From contig JANQLV010000057.1 in assembly GCA_028280415.1 (NCBI GenBank), positions 1 through 64,000 of the forward strand: a DNA stretch of 64,000 bases, given 5' to 3'. The first letter of the stretch is position 1; each line of letters begins with the position of its first letter. The position numbers were made by a program, and so were the translations under genes. The stretch comes from Saprospiraceae bacterium. GTDB lineage: Bacteria; Bacteroidota; Bacteroidia; Chitinophagales; Saprospiraceae. A model generated the notes under the pieces. That model was not told the origin of the DNA. It was given only the letters and a program-made list of their open reading frames with translations, and searched no databases. Below, one piece after another: positions 53,633 to 62,680 of this stretch.

Positions 53633-54595
53633 TCATCCTATGATATTATTGGGCATGGAAACGCGCATATTTTTGAATCCCGATTGAGGATTGGATTTGG
53701 AAGAATGTTGTCTAATATCATGAACAATTTGAATTGCTTTTCTGACTTCTCCAATCCCGAATCCATTCTCTTTTAAAATTTGCTCATAAGATCGCGTATG
53801 CAATTCTGTAAAACCATGACTAAACTCGAATTCATCATTCCCAATTTTAAGAGACCGGTAAGTTCTGGCTCCATTATCCCGAATGGCTTTGGGAATATTT
53901 TCATAGTCAACACTCATTACCCAATTGACTCTTGCTTTTTCCAGGCGAAGAAATCCGGATGCTTTAGTTTGACTATGTTCGTGGACCTCATTCTCAATTA
54001 CATCTCCAAATATCCATACCAGCATATCAAAAAAATGAACCCCTATATTTGTAGCAATTCCGCCGGATTTATTTACATCTCCTTTCCAGCTCACATGATA
54101 CCACTTACCCCGAGAAGTAAAATATTGCAGATCAATATCATAAACTTCATTTTTGGGCCCCTGTTCAATTTTTTTCTTTAGAGCGATTACATTAGGGTGC
54201 AAGCGCAATTGTAGTATATTATTAATTCTCCCGACATATTCTTTTTCCAGTTCCTCCAAGGCATCTACGTTCCAGGGATTGAGTACAATAGGCTTTTCGC
54301 AGATCACACTTGCTCCGATGCGTAATCCAAAACGGATATGTGCATCGTGTAAATAATTGGGCGAACAAATACTTACATAATCAATTGGCGTTCCTTTTCT
54401 TTTGAGTTTTTCGAGATGCCGATCAAATCGTTCAAACTCGGTAAAGAAATGAGCATCCGGGAAATAACTGTCAATAACACCGACAGAATCGAATGGATCT
54501 AATGCCGCTACCAGGTTGTTCCCGGTGTCTTTAATCGCTTTCATGTGTCGGGGAGCGATATAACCGGCCGCTCCGATTAATACAAAGTTTTTCAT
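53633..54595 (-). CDS. WlbA/WbpB-type UDP-GlcNAcA 3-dehydrogenase (Gfo/Idh/MocA family)
   Basis: A 320-residue NAD-dependent dehydrogenase. Family marks are FVLIGAAGYIAPRHMKAIKD, SICSPNYLHDAHIRFGL, VICEKPIVLNPW (catalytic Lys) and WYHVSWKGDVNKSGG followed by ATNIGVHFFDMLVW with the catalytic His. WlbA enzymes oxidise C3 of UDP-GlcNAcA and use 2-oxoglutarate to renew the NAD. The neighbours encode the other steps: TviB/WbpA-like (60549), WbpE-like (58229), WbpD-like (54592) and WbpI-like (49975). It overlaps the acetyltransferase gene by four bases. Confidence 0.92.
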   Translation of the reverse strand: MKNFVLIGAAGYIAPRHMKAIKDTGNNLVAALDPFDSVGVIDSYFPDAHFFTEFERFDRHLEKLKRKGTPIDYVSICSPNYLHDAHIRFGLRIGASVICEKPIVLNPWNVDALEELEKEYVGRINNILQLRLHPNVIALKKKIEQGPKNEVYDIDLQYFTSRGKWYHVSWKGDVNKSGGIATNIGVHFFDMLVWIFGDVIENEVHEHSQTKASGFLRLEKARVNWVMSVDYENIPKAIRDNGARTYRSLKIGNDEFEFSHGFTELHTRSYEQILKENGFGIGEVRKAIQIVHDIRQHSSKSNPQSGFKNMRVSMPNNIIG

Positions 54596-55554
54596 AATTT
54601 TTTTACTTGATTATCTTTTAAAAGATACTTTTCATTGCTCTCGGGGCAAATAGCTTCTCCTTTTTCATCAAACTTCAATCTGTGGCCATATTCGCTCATC
54701 CAGCCAATTTGTTTCGCAGGATTTCCTACGACTAAAGCATAAGCCGGGACGTATTTAGTCACTACTGCTCCGGCTCCTATAAATGCAAATTCACCAATAT
54801 TATTTCCACATACGATTGTAGCATTGGCTCCAATGGATGCTCCCTTTTTTACTATAGTTTTGGCGTATTGCCCTCTCCGGTTTACTGCACTTCTGGGGTT
54901 AATTACATTGGTGAATACCATTGATGGGCCCAAGAAAACATCATCTTCGCAGATGACTCCGGTATAGATGGAAACATTATTTTGCACTTTTACATTATTG
55001 CCAAGTACTACTTCCGGAGAGATGACTACGTTCTGGCCGATATTACATTTCTCACCTAAAATACAATTGGGCATTACGTGACTAAAATGCCAAATTTTTG
55101 TGCCTTCACCAATCGTACAATTTTCATCAATAACAGCTGTGGAATGGGCAAAATAATTCGAAGGTGCCACAGCTTTTTCTTCTTTTGGGGAATGCAGAGG
55201 TGGCGCACTATTCAAAGGAGCCAATTCGGCACTAATCTCTTTTATAATGGTTTTCATCTGATTCAAATAATCAATATTCCAGAAGTCAAGTTTTTCTCCA
55301 ATGATTAATAAATTGAAGAATTTTATCGTATCGGAATATGCGATTTTATGGCATCGGTCCTGATCCTTCGGGTTGTGAGAGGTATTTCCTTCCGCAATTT
55401 GAGAGACTATAGAAAGAGCCGTACTCCTTAACCGGTCGCCGATGCTGCGAAGGGGGACCTCATAAGAGTCTTCGGAAATTTTATAGGTTAACTCCGATAA
55501 ACGAATCGCTTTTTTCCAAAGTACTATATTTTCAAAATGATCTAGGGTATTCAC
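54592..55554 (-). CDS. Four-helix-bundle (S23/IVP-like) domain fused to a WbpD/WlbB-type N-acetyltransferase
   Basis: A 320-residue fusion. Residues 1-110 match the four-helix-bundle protein family of the 23S rRNA intervening-sequence type: NTLDHFENIVLWKKAIRLSE, SIGDRLRSTALSIVSQIAEG (the IAEG motif). A Pro-rich linker (about 111-128) follows. Residues 130-300 form a left-handed beta-helix acyltransferase with STAVIDENCTIGEGTKIWHF, SHVMPNCILGEKCNIG, VFTNVINPRSAVNRRGQY and IGAGAVVTKYVPAYALVVGNP, like WbpD/WlbB. The latter acetylates UDP-GlcNAc(3NH2)A. The start is GTG 55554; no ATG lies in the N-terminal domain frame. This fusion is uncommon, and the role of the helix bundle is unknown. Confidence 0.88.
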   Translation of the reverse strand: MNTLDHFENIVLWKKAIRLSELTYKISEDSYEVPLRSIGDRLRSTALSIVSQIAEGNTSHNPKDQDRCHKIAYSDTIKFFNLLIIGEKLDFWNIDYLNQMKTIIKEISAELAPLNSAPPLHSPKEEKAVAPSNYFAHSTAVIDENCTIGEGTKIWHFSHVMPNCILGEKCNIGQNVVISPEVVLGNNVKVQNNVSIYTGVICEDDVFLGPSMVFTNVINPRSAVNRRGQYAKTIVKKGASIGANATIVCGNNIGEFAFIGAGAVVTKYVPAYALVVGNPAKQIGWMSEYGHRLKFDEKGEAICPESNEKYLLKDNQVKKL

Positions 55555-55620
55555 TTAGGTTTATTCTTTGAAGTATTTTTAAATGGCAAAATATGACCTG
55601 GATTAATTGAAAGGAAAAAA

Positions 55621-56706
55621 TTATTTTTTCATAGCTTCCCGTAATATTTTTCTACCAAAAATAAAACATACCGCCAAAAAACCGCCTATTATCATGCCTT
55701 GAATAATAGCGATCAGAGGGGGCTTGATATTCGGTTTGATAGGAGGAATAGGAGTATCGATCAATTGTATAAAAGGTGTTTTGTTTTTTAGCGTGAAGTC
55801 TGCAATTTCCAGGTTTTTCATAGCTTCCGCATATATCAGTCGCAACATTTGTACATCTCTGGAGAGCTGCTGTTGTTTTAGGGAATAAGTCTGACTCCAT
55901 ATTCCCCGATTGGAATCTTTGAATTTAGCTAATTGAAATTCGAGGCTTTCCATTTTTTGTTTTAAAGAATCCGCTTTAAAGGCTACTATATCATAGGTGA
56001 ATTTTTGTTTTTCAATAGACTTATCAATGTAGTAACTACTAAGCACCAAATAAGCCGCATCGAGCCAGTGGAGCGTAAGTTCTTCCGATAATGAGGTCAT
56101 TTTTAAAGACATAATTCCAGTATCATCATTTAATGAAGTGGAATAAAGTCCTGGATTACTGGAAGTTCCTATCAGTACGCCATGGAGGGCTTTGAGTGCA
56201 GTGTTTTCTACTCTGGAAAATACGGGAATACTATCGTGCGTAAATTTAAAATCTTTTAATACGGCACTTTTTTCCCATTTTTTATGCAATTCCTGAAGAT
56301 TGATGATATGGTTAGCAAGATAATCCTTTTTATCATTGATCACTCGTTGTTCAAAAAGTACAAGTTCAATTATCTTCCTGGTTTTAGAAAGTTCGAGAAT
56401 TTTTTTCAAATTATATTTTCCACCGCTATTTCCCCCTATTCCAAATTGACTCAAAATGGCCATTGCACCACCAATCCCGCCACTTTCATCTTCATTAACC
56501 ATGAAAGTCAAATTGGTAGAATAAGTTGCTGGTGTGGTATAGGCCCGATACAGAAAAAAAACAATACCCAGGATTACTGCTACAACTATGATTTTCCAAT
56601 TTCGAAGGGCTTCAAAAAAATAATCCTGAATTATCAATATTACTTCTTTGAGTGTGACTTCTTCTGCTTGCTTTTTGCCAGGAGTATCCATATTGTTGTT
56701 ACTCAT
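55621..56706 (-). CDS. wzz: Wzz-type polysaccharide chain-length determinant
   Basis: A 361-residue inner-membrane protein with a first membrane helix (about 36-56, NWKIIVVAVILGIVFFLYRA), a large periplasmic part with coiled-coil character (about 235-300) and a second helix near the end (332-352), preceded by PIPPIKPNIKPP, the Pro-rich segment typical of Wzz. There is no fused tyrosine kinase. It sets the number of repeat units made by the Wzy polymerase. The gene begins with the 311-base gap before it. Confidence 0.9.
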   Translation of the reverse strand: MSNNNMDTPGKKQAEEVTLKEVILIIQDYFFEALRNWKIIVVAVILGIVFFLYRAYTTPATYSTNLTFMVNEDESGGIGGAMAILSQFGIGGNSGGKYNLKKILELSKTRKIIELVLFEQRVINDKKDYLANHIINLQELHKKWEKSAVLKDFKFTHDSIPVFSRVENTALKALHGVLIGTSSNPGLYSTSLNDDTGIMSLKMTSLSEELTLHWLDAAYLVLSSYYIDKSIEKQKFTYDIVAFKADSLKQKMESLEFQLAKFKDSNRGIWSQTYSLKQQQLSRDVQMLRLIYAEAMKNLEIADFTLKNKTPFIQLIDTPIPPIKPNIKPPLIAIIQGMIIGGFLAVCFIFGRKILREAMKK

Positions 56707-57017
56707 TTCTCCTTATTTGCTACAGTAATATATTTTGAAAACGAGATGTTTTGCTAGTATCTGTATTAGAAATAATACTGGCAAAATTATCAATGCTCTG
56801 AGAGTGGTTCATCATCTGAATTTTCGTCCGGAATGCAATATAAAAGGCTGAAGGCAGCGAAGTGCCGGCTTCATATGGTTTGACAAAATACATTAACCGT
56901 AAATCTGCTTGACAAATAGGACTATTTGCGAATTGAAAAACCGAGGACGAATCAGTTTTATGAATACAAATGTAATTAGAATCTTGAAATTAGGTAAACA
57001 AGCGAGCAGAATTATGT
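56707..57017. other. Intergenic region of 311 bases with a stem-loop
   Basis: No gene is seen here. CAAAATTA at 56782-56789, on the minus strand TAATTTTG, is a good -7 box for the Wzz gene, but no matching TTTG is found 19-20 bases further. The stem-loop at 56849-56873 lies between it and the epimerase stop. The gap may hold a secondary promoter that isolates the part of the array from Wzz on. Confidence 0.45.
56849..56873 (-). terminator. Possible weak terminator between the epimerase and Wzz genes
   Basis: On the minus strand TGAAGCCGGCA and TGCCTTCA pair with a 3-base bulge and a 6-base loop, followed by GCCTTTTATATT. The stem is short and the T-run poor, so this may only attenuate. Confidence 0.3.
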
Positions 57018-58076
57018 TTATTGCTCTACGTAGCGGCTCACCCAAGCCTGGTGAATTTCTTCAAACGTTTGCCGGAGCGATTTTGTAATATCCCAGCCTG
57101 GATAATGACTTTTCATTTTTCGAAGATCGCTATAATAGCAAATATGATCTCCGATTCTATTGTTTTCATCATATTTATACCGCATGGTTTTTCCACTGAT
57201 TTCGGAAATGATGTTAAAGGCTTCGAGGATTGAGCAGGTATTATTTTTTCCACCTCCGATATTATAAACTTCAGCAATACGCGGAGCCTTGATAAACTCT
57301 TCTATAAACCGGGCTACATCATAAGAGTGAATATTATCTCTGACCTGTTTTCCTTTATAACCGAAAATGGTGTATTCTTTTTCTTCGAGATTGCATTTTA
57401 TCAAATAACTCAAAAAGCCGTGAAGCTCTACACCTGAATGGCTCGGTCCGGTCAGGCAACCTCCTCTTAGTACGCAGGTCGGCATATCAAAGTATCGACC
57501 GTATTCCTGTACGGAAATATCGGCTGCTACTTTGGAAGCGCCGAAAAGGGAATGTTTACACTGGTCAATTCTGAAGGTCTCCGGAATTCCGTTTTCATAG
57601 GTTTTATCTGCATAATCATATCGGGTTTCCAGTTCCACCATTTCAATCTCATTGGGTGCATCCCCATATACTTTATTCGTGGAAAGATGTACAAAGGGAA
57701 CTTCCGTGCTGTATTGTCTGAGGGATTCCAGGAGATTAAAAGTCCCAACAGCATTGGTATCGAAATCATCAAAAGGAATTGCTGCAGCCCGGTCATGACT
57801 TGGCTGAGCAGCTGTGTGTACAATCGCATCAGGTTTGATGAAAGGAATAATTTCCAGGACCTTTTCGCGATTGCGAATATCAATTTCGTGGTGGAAAAAA
57901 TTATCAATTACCGATTCCAGTCGTTTTTGATTCCATCTGGTATCTCCGCTAGGACCAAAAAATATAGATCGTTGATTATTATCTATTCCGTGGATTTCCC
58001 AGCCCTGATTTGCAAAATGTATACAAACCTCAGAACCAATAAGACCAGAAGAACCTGTTACCAATAATTTTTTCAT
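57018..58076 (-). CDS. NAD-dependent epimerase/dehydratase, CDP-tyvelose 2-epimerase-like
   Basis: A 352-residue extended SDR with [20 protein letters not shown] (5-24), [21 protein letters not shown] (a segment typical of CDP-paratose/tyvelose 2-epimerases, His30 on), TNKVYGD and the [11 protein letters not shown] active-site region. The usual Tyr of the YxxxK motif is Phe here (FGASK), with a nearby Tyr in NKVYG; a changed reaction is possible. It acts on a nucleotide sugar of unknown identity. It lies alone, with 152 bases before it and 311 after. Confidence 0.78.
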   Translation of the reverse strand: MKKLLVTGSSGLIGSEVCIHFANQGWEIHGIDNNQRSIFFGPSGDTRWNQKRLESVIDNFFHHEIDIRNREKVLEIIPFIKPDAIVHTAAQPSHDRAAAIPFDDFDTNAVGTFNLLESLRQYSTEVPFVHLSTNKVYGDAPNEIEMVELETRYDYADKTYENGIPETFRIDQCKHSLFGASKVAADISVQEYGRYFDMPTCVLRGGCLTGPSHSGVELHGFLSYLIKCNLEEKEYTIFGYKGKQVRDNIHSYDVARFIEEFIKAPRIAEVYNIGGGKNNTCSILEAFNIISEISGKTMRYKYDENNRIGDHICYYSDLRKMKSHYPGWDITKSLRQTFEEIHQAWVSRYVEQ

Positions 58077-58116
58077 CTAGATAAATGTATTTAGGCTTAA
58101 TGTTTAGTATAAAATC

Positions 58117-58147
58117 GTTTTAAGAAATGGATACTGTTTTCTTAAAC
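58117..58147 (-). repeat. AT-rich stem-loop downstream of the WbpE-like gene
   Basis: GTTTTAAGAAA (58117-58127) pairs with TTTTCTTAAAC (58137-58147) with one bulge and a 9-base loop. On the minus strand it is followed by GATTTTATA. It could be a weak terminator. Confidence 0.3.
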
Positions 58148-58228
58148 TTTATTTGATACGATAACACTTAGCGCTATGTTACATTTTTGCTTTTTTCCGG
58201 CTTTTTATCCTGAAAGTCTTTTAATAGC

Positions 58229-59371
58229 TCAAAGAACATTAAAAAACTTTTCAACCTTACTGATAATATAGTCCTGAATTTCTGGTTTCATTTCTGTATG
58301 GATAGGAAGCGAGATCACAGACCGGCAAAGTTCTTCAGTAGTCTGTAACTCAAAACCGGGCTCGGCATATTTGCTGAATGCTTCTTGCTTGTATAGAGGT
58401 ACGGGATAATAAACGCCACAGGGAATATCATTGGTTTTTAAATATTCAATTAGCTCATCTCGTTTTCCATTTTGAACGATTAAAGTATATTGATGAAAAA
58501 CATGTGTAGAATATTTAGCTCTAAATGGCGTTTTCAATTCGGCGATATTTTTAAAAGCTTCATCATACTTGTCAGCAACAGCTATCCTTGCTTTGCTATA
58601 AAGGTCTAAATGCTTGAGCTTGATATCCAGTATTGCCGCCTGAATACTGTCCAGCCTGGAATTACAGCCAATGACCGAATGGTAGTATTTTTTCTTTTGA
58701 CCGTGATTGGCAATCATTCTGATTTTTTTCGCCAATTCATCATTATTGGTAAATATAGCACCTCCATCTCCATAACATCCCAGGTTTTTAGAAGGGAAGA
58801 AAGAGGTTGTTCCGATATCACCAATTGTTCCGGTTTTTGCTGTTTTCCCGTTTGAGAAAGTATAATCTGCTCCTATAGCCTGTGCATTATCTTCTACTAC
58901 AAATAAATTATTTGCTTTTGCAAAAGTCATAATAGCTTCCATATCCGCACTTTGTCCAAAAAGATGAACGGGAACGATTGCTTTGGTCTTATCGGTTAAC
59001 GCTTTTTCCAGTAAATCAATAGTTGTATTAAAAGTATCTGCCTGGACATCGACCATAACGGGAGTCAGATTGAGCAGGCCAATAACTTCGGCTGTGGCCA
59101 CGTAGGTAAAAGCCGGTACAATCACTTCATCACCAGGCTTTAGCCCCAGTGCCATTAAAGCAATTTGCAAGGCATCTGTACCATTGGCACATCCGATTAC
59201 ATGCTGTACGTCCAGGTATTGAGACAGGTTATCGGTGAAAGATTTTACGGCCGGACCATTAATAAAAGTGGCAGTAGCACAGACCTCACTGATAGCCTGA
59301 TCAATTTCCGGTTTTAGATTTTGATACTGACTAATCAGATCGACCATCTGAATTTTTTCTTTTACATCCAT
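58229..59371 (-). CDS. WbpE-type UDP-3-keto-GlcNAcA aminotransferase
   Basis: A 380-residue PLP aminotransferase. It has the subgroup features of WbpE: QMVDLISQYQNLKPEI start, CANGTDALQIALMALGLKPG, PAFTYVATAEVIGLL, EDNAQAIGADY, and the PLP lysine in FFPSKNLGCYGDGGAIFTNN. It should convert the 3-keto sugar made by the WlbA-like enzyme into the 3-amino sugar with glutamate, giving 2-oxoglutarate, the co-substrate of WlbA. ATG 59371 (MDVKEKI) is chosen; the longer reading begins at TTG 59389. It follows a nucleotide sugar 4-epimerase with a 70-base gap. Confidence 0.92.
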   Translation of the reverse strand: MDVKEKIQMVDLISQYQNLKPEIDQAISEVCATATFINGPAVKSFTDNLSQYLDVQHVIGCANGTDALQIALMALGLKPGDEVIVPAFTYVATAEVIGLLNLTPVMVDVQADTFNTTIDLLEKALTDKTKAIVPVHLFGQSADMEAIMTFAKANNLFVVEDNAQAIGADYTFSNGKTAKTGTIGDIGTTSFFPSKNLGCYGDGGAIFTNNDELAKKIRMIANHGQKKKYYHSVIGCNSRLDSIQAAILDIKLKHLDLYSKARIAVADKYDEAFKNIAELKTPFRAKYSTHVFHQYTLIVQNGKRDELIEYLKTNDIPCGVYYPVPLYKQEAFSKYAEPGFELQTTEELCRSVISLPIHTEMKPEIQDYIISKVEKFFNVL

Positions 59372-59441
59372 AATATATTCTCTAGTCAATTATGCAAGGG
59401 TTGTAATTTCATTGAATAAGAACTGCTGCATATGAAAGCAG

Positions 59442-60401
59442 TTATACTTTTGCAGTATACCAGTTGAATGCTAAAGCGAGTCCTTGTTTGACTTTGACTT
59501 TTGGATTATAACCCAAAAGGGTACGTGCTTTGGAGATATCGGCAAGACTATGTGGAATATCCCCTACCCTGTTTTCCCGATGCCGGGCGACTGCCGAAGA
59601 ACCGGTAATTTCCTTGATATTCTGCCAAAGTTCCTTGAGAGTAGTGCGTTCTCCTAAAGCTACATTATAGACTTGATTTACCGCTTGTTCATTTTCCGTA
59701 AATAATGCCAGAAGGTTAGCTTGCACGGCATTTTCAACATAGGTGAAATCCCGGCTATAGGATCCGTCCCCATTAATAAAAGGCGTTTCATTTTCGATGG
59801 CTGCCTTCATAAATAATGGAATAACAGCAGCGTAAGCACCACTGGGATCCTGCTTGGGGCCGAAGACGTTAAAATAGCGTAAGCCTATATATTGGAAATC
59901 GTAAGTTTTTGAAAACACATCAGCGTATAACTCATTGACATATTTTGTTACCGCATAAGGAGATAATGGTTTTCCGATAACCGGTTCGACTTTCGGAAGT
60001 CCTTCACTGTCTCCATAAGTAGAAGATGATGCCGCAAAGACTACCCGCTTTATACCATTTTGTACGGCAGCATGAAAAATATTTAAAGTTCCTGTGATAT
60101 TTACCTCATTAGAAGTTAAAGGGTCTTTTATTGATCTTGGTACCGAACCCAAAGCAGCCTGATGTGTAATTAAGTTAATGCCCCGGGTAGCCGCAAGGCA
60201 GGTATCATAATCTCTGATATCTCCTTTTATAAATTCAAAACCATCGCGTGCCATAAATTCGGCAATATTTTTTTCAAAACCGGTAGCGAGGTTATCCAGT
60301 ACTCTGACCAAACCAACTCTTTCATCATTCAATAATGCCTCGACCAAATTAGAGCCGATAAAACCCGCTCCGCCTGTAATCAGAATATTCTGTTGTTGCA
60401 T
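59442..60401 (-). CDS. UDP-GlcNAc/GlcNAcA 4-epimerase (WbpP/TviC type)
   Basis: A 319-residue extended SDR: ILITGGAGFIGSNLVEALL (6-24), HQAALGSVPRSIKDPLTSNE (the WbpP/TviC hallmark), ASSSTYGD, SPYAVTKYVNELYADVF with Tyr-x-x-x-Lys and RYFNVFGPKQDPSGAYAAVI. The family interconverts UDP-GlcNAc and UDP-GalNAc or the uronate forms. Lying directly after the TviB-like dehydrogenase gene, it is likely to give UDP-GalNAcA as a second uronate, the pair used in Vi-type antigen synthesis. The ATG at 60401 is well placed. Confidence 0.92.
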   Translation of the reverse strand: MQQQNILITGGAGFIGSNLVEALLNDERVGLVRVLDNLATGFEKNIAEFMARDGFEFIKGDIRDYDTCLAATRGINLITHQAALGSVPRSIKDPLTSNEVNITGTLNIFHAAVQNGIKRVVFAASSSTYGDSEGLPKVEPVIGKPLSPYAVTKYVNELYADVFSKTYDFQYIGLRYFNVFGPKQDPSGAYAAVIPLFMKAAIENETPFINGDGSYSRDFTYVENAVQANLLALFTENEQAVNQVYNVALGERTTLKELWQNIKEITGSSAVARHRENRVGDIPHSLADISKARTLLGYNPKVKVKQGLALAFNWYTAKV

Positions 60402-60548
60402 TTAACCATTATTTAGATTCAATAAATGTTGGGTAATTCTTTTGCAGGATTCTTATCTCAGAGTTGTGGAACCTTTCCTAATTTCCAATTACTACTTCTT
60501 CATTTTTACCAAAGTGATCTAATAAATACCAGAACAACCTTTATTAAA

Positions 60549-61880
60549 TTAGAGTCGGGCATCCACCTGCTTTTTGTCAAAAAAACCTTTAACATCGTAT
60601 AGCACAGAATTAGCAGCCTGCAGCGTATCAATCGCCATTTCTTTAAACTCGTTGTGCGCAACGGTCAGAATAATAGCGTCAAATTTTTTATCCTTTGGAA
60701 CTTCATTATAAACTTCGATGCCATATTCGTGGGCTACTTCGGCTTTTGAAGCCCAAGGGTCAAGAACCTCTACATTGATATTATAGGTTAAAAGTTCATT
60801 ATATACATCTATGGCCTTGGTGTTTCTGATATCCGGACAATTCTCTTTGAAAGTAATACCTAACATTAAGACATTTGCGCCCTTCACTTTTATGTCTTTT
60901 TTCACCATTAGTTTTACAATTTCTCCGGCTACATATTTGCCCATGGTATCATTCAACCGGCGACCGGCGAGTATAATTTCAGGGTGATAGCCTACCTCCT
61001 GTGCTTTTTGTGCCAAGTAATAAGGATCGACCCCTATACAATGCCCACCCACAAGGCCGGGTTTGAAGGGCAGGAAATTCCATTTTGTACCTGCGGCTTC
61101 CAGCACTTCATGGGTGTCAATTTCCAGCAGGTTAAAAATTTTGGACAGCTCATTAACAAAAGCAATATTGATATCTCGCTGACTGTTTTCGATAACTTTG
61201 GCTGCTTCGGCAACTTTGATACTACTTGCTTTGAAAGTGCCGGCAGTGATTATAGACCGATATAACTGATCTACGATTTCAGCTATCTCGGGGGTAGAGC
61301 CGGAAGTGACTTTCAGTATCTTGGTAACGGTATGTTTTTTATCTCCCGGATTGATTCTTTCGGGACTATAGCCACAGAAAAAGTCTGTATTAAATTTAAG
61401 ACCAGAATGTTTTTCCAAAACAGGGACACATTCATCTTCGGTCACTCCCGGATAAACAGTAGATTCATAGATAACGATATCCCCTTTTTTCAAAACCTTG
61501 GCAACTGTTTCGCTGGCTTTATAAAGAGGCGTAAGAATCGGACGATGGTACTTATCCGTTGGAGTCGGGACCGTTACAATGTACACATCACAGTTTTCAA
61601 TAACTGAGCTATTGGTAGTAATATAAAGTCCTTGCTCTTCGATATCCTTTTTTAGAACAGCTTGAAGCAAATCATCTTCGACTTCCAATGTACTATCCTT
61701 GCCATTATTGAGTTCGTCTACTCTGGATTGGTTGATATCGAAGCCAATAGTTTGAAATTGTTTTCCAAACTCTACAGCGAGCGGAAGACCAACGTATCCG
61801 AGGCCGATAACTGCTATTTTTTTGGTTTTTATATTCGTGTTGATAGTCTTATTATGTTTTGTTACGGTATCAATATTCAT
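60549..61880 (-). CDS. UDP-N-acetylglucosamine 6-dehydrogenase (TviB/WbpA/WbpO type)
   Basis: A 443-residue nucleotide sugar dehydrogenase: [19 protein letters not shown] (25-43), [52 protein letters not shown], the catalytic Cys in [20 protein letters not shown] and [20 protein letters not shown]. The NGKDSTLEV segment is typical of TviB and WbpO enzymes that oxidise UDP-GlcNAc or UDP-GalNAc to the uronate. It makes UDP-GlcNAcA, the first intermediate of the di-N-acetylated uronic acid pathway and the substrate of the 4-epimerase. It comes 136 bases after the UpxY gene. Confidence 0.94.
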   Translation of the reverse strand: MNIDTVTKHNKTINTNIKTKKIAVIGLGYVGLPLAVEFGKQFQTIGFDINQSRVDELNNGKDSTLEVEDDLLQAVLKKDIEEQGLYITTNSSVIENCDVYIVTVPTPTDKYHRPILTPLYKASETVAKVLKKGDIVIYESTVYPGVTEDECVPVLEKHSGLKFNTDFFCGYSPERINPGDKKHTVTKILKVTSGSTPEIAEIVDQLYRSIITAGTFKASSIKVAEAAKVIENSQRDINIAFVNELSKIFNLLEIDTHEVLEAAGTKWNFLPFKPGLVGGHCIGVDPYYLAQKAQEVGYHPEIILAGRRLNDTMGKYVAGEIVKLMVKKDIKVKGANVLMLGITFKENCPDIRNTKAIDVYNELLTYNINVEVLDPWASKAEVAHEYGIEVYNEVPKDKKFDAIILTVAHNEFKEMAIDTLQAANSVLYDVKGFFDKKQVDARL

Positions 61881-61916
61881 TATGCTGAAATTCTTTTTTG
61901 TGAGGATTTGATAAGG

Positions 61917-61953
61917 CTTCGCCGTCGATAAGTCGCAGCTTATACGTCCGAAG
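61917..61953. repeat. Two-tier stem-loop between UpxY and the dehydrogenase gene
   Basis: CTTCG (61917-61921) pairs with CGAAG (61949-61953), and CGATAAG (61926-61932) with CTTATACG (61939-61946, one bulge) inside it. There is no T-run after it on the minus strand. It may be a transcript structure; function unknown. Confidence 0.35.
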
Positions 61954-62016
61954 AGGCAAATAATATTTTGATGCCTGCATATATTTAATAAAGGCCAGTG
62001 GTGTATGGAATGTCCA

Positions 62017-62586
62017 TTAAACCACTAAACCATCTGCATTGATCTTTCTCAAAAGATGCGCAGCAATGCTTACATTCAGAGCAAGACCAATATTCGTTAG
62101 ATGTACACTCAGGTACTGATTGTTTTCTTTTTTTATCAATATCCCCTGCAAACCGGTCAGGTTTCCTCCGATGACTTCGACCTGATCGCCGATTTGAAAA
62201 GGACGATTATCAACTTGAACATTCTCAGCTTTTCCCAGCACTCTTTTTAATAGCTCAATTTCTGCTTCCGGGATAGAAATCAGATTATTGGAAAATTTCA
62301 CAAAGCCCAAAACATTGGGGCATTGGAGTACCTTCAGGTATTCTTTTTTAGTGATTTTGGTAAAAACGTACTGATTAATTAGCGGAAGTTCGACCTTTTT
62401 GATTTTGCGAGCATACCTTCTGGTAACAAACTGAAGAGGGAGATATTGTTGAATACCTGATTGCTTCAAATATTTTGCAACGACCTTTTCTCTTTTATAA
62501 TGAGTATATACAGCAAACCATTTTGCCTGTAAGTCGTCGAGGTGATTTTCGGGATATTCTGTTCTTTTTGAAACCAGTTCATTCAT
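62017..62586 (-). CDS. UpxY-family transcription antiterminator (NusG-like)
   Basis: A 189-residue NusG paralogue. The NGN domain (about 20-120) begins with [20 protein letters not shown] and has [21 protein letters not shown]; the C-terminal KOW motif is in [21 protein letters not shown]. UpxY proteins lead capsular polysaccharide operons of Bacteroidetes and let RNA polymerase read through the long operon. It sits at the 5' end of the minus-strand array, after the winged-helix regulator, as expected. I use ATG 62586 rather than TTG 62595. A palindrome shared with the regulator promoter lies 68-90 bases before its start, and a long stem-loop beyond that. Confidence 0.92.
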   Translation of the reverse strand: MNELVSKRTEYPENHLDDLQAKWFAVYTHYKREKVVAKYLKQSGIQQYLPLQFVTRRYARKIKKVELPLINQYVFTKITKKEYLKVLQCPNVLGFVKFSNNLISIPEAEIELLKRVLGKAENVQVDNRPFQIGDQVEVIGGNLTGLQGILIKKENNQYLSVHLTNIGLALNVSIAAHLLRKINADGLVV

Positions 62587-62653
62587 ATCTTGCAACTCAA
62601 AAGAGCACTATACATTGAAATTATGGAAAATTATAAATCGGTTAACTTATAAT

Positions 62654-62676
62654 ATAGAGTATAATTTTTACTCAAA
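62654..62676. promoter_or_regulatory. Putative operator copy 2 (GAGTA-N7-TACTC) before UpxY
   Basis: GAGTA (62657-62661) and TACTC (62669-62673) with a 7-base spacer match the arms of the palindrome at 63332-63354, 16 of 23 bases in all. TTTG on the minus strand at 62676-62673 and TATAAGTT at 62651-62644 form only a weak promoter-like pair. Confidence 0.45.
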
Positions 62677-62680
62677 CAGT

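Noticed and set aside
57552..58067. 171-codon plus-strand open frame opposite the SDR gene
   Set aside because: The minus strand has a full SDR with motifs; the plus frame has none.
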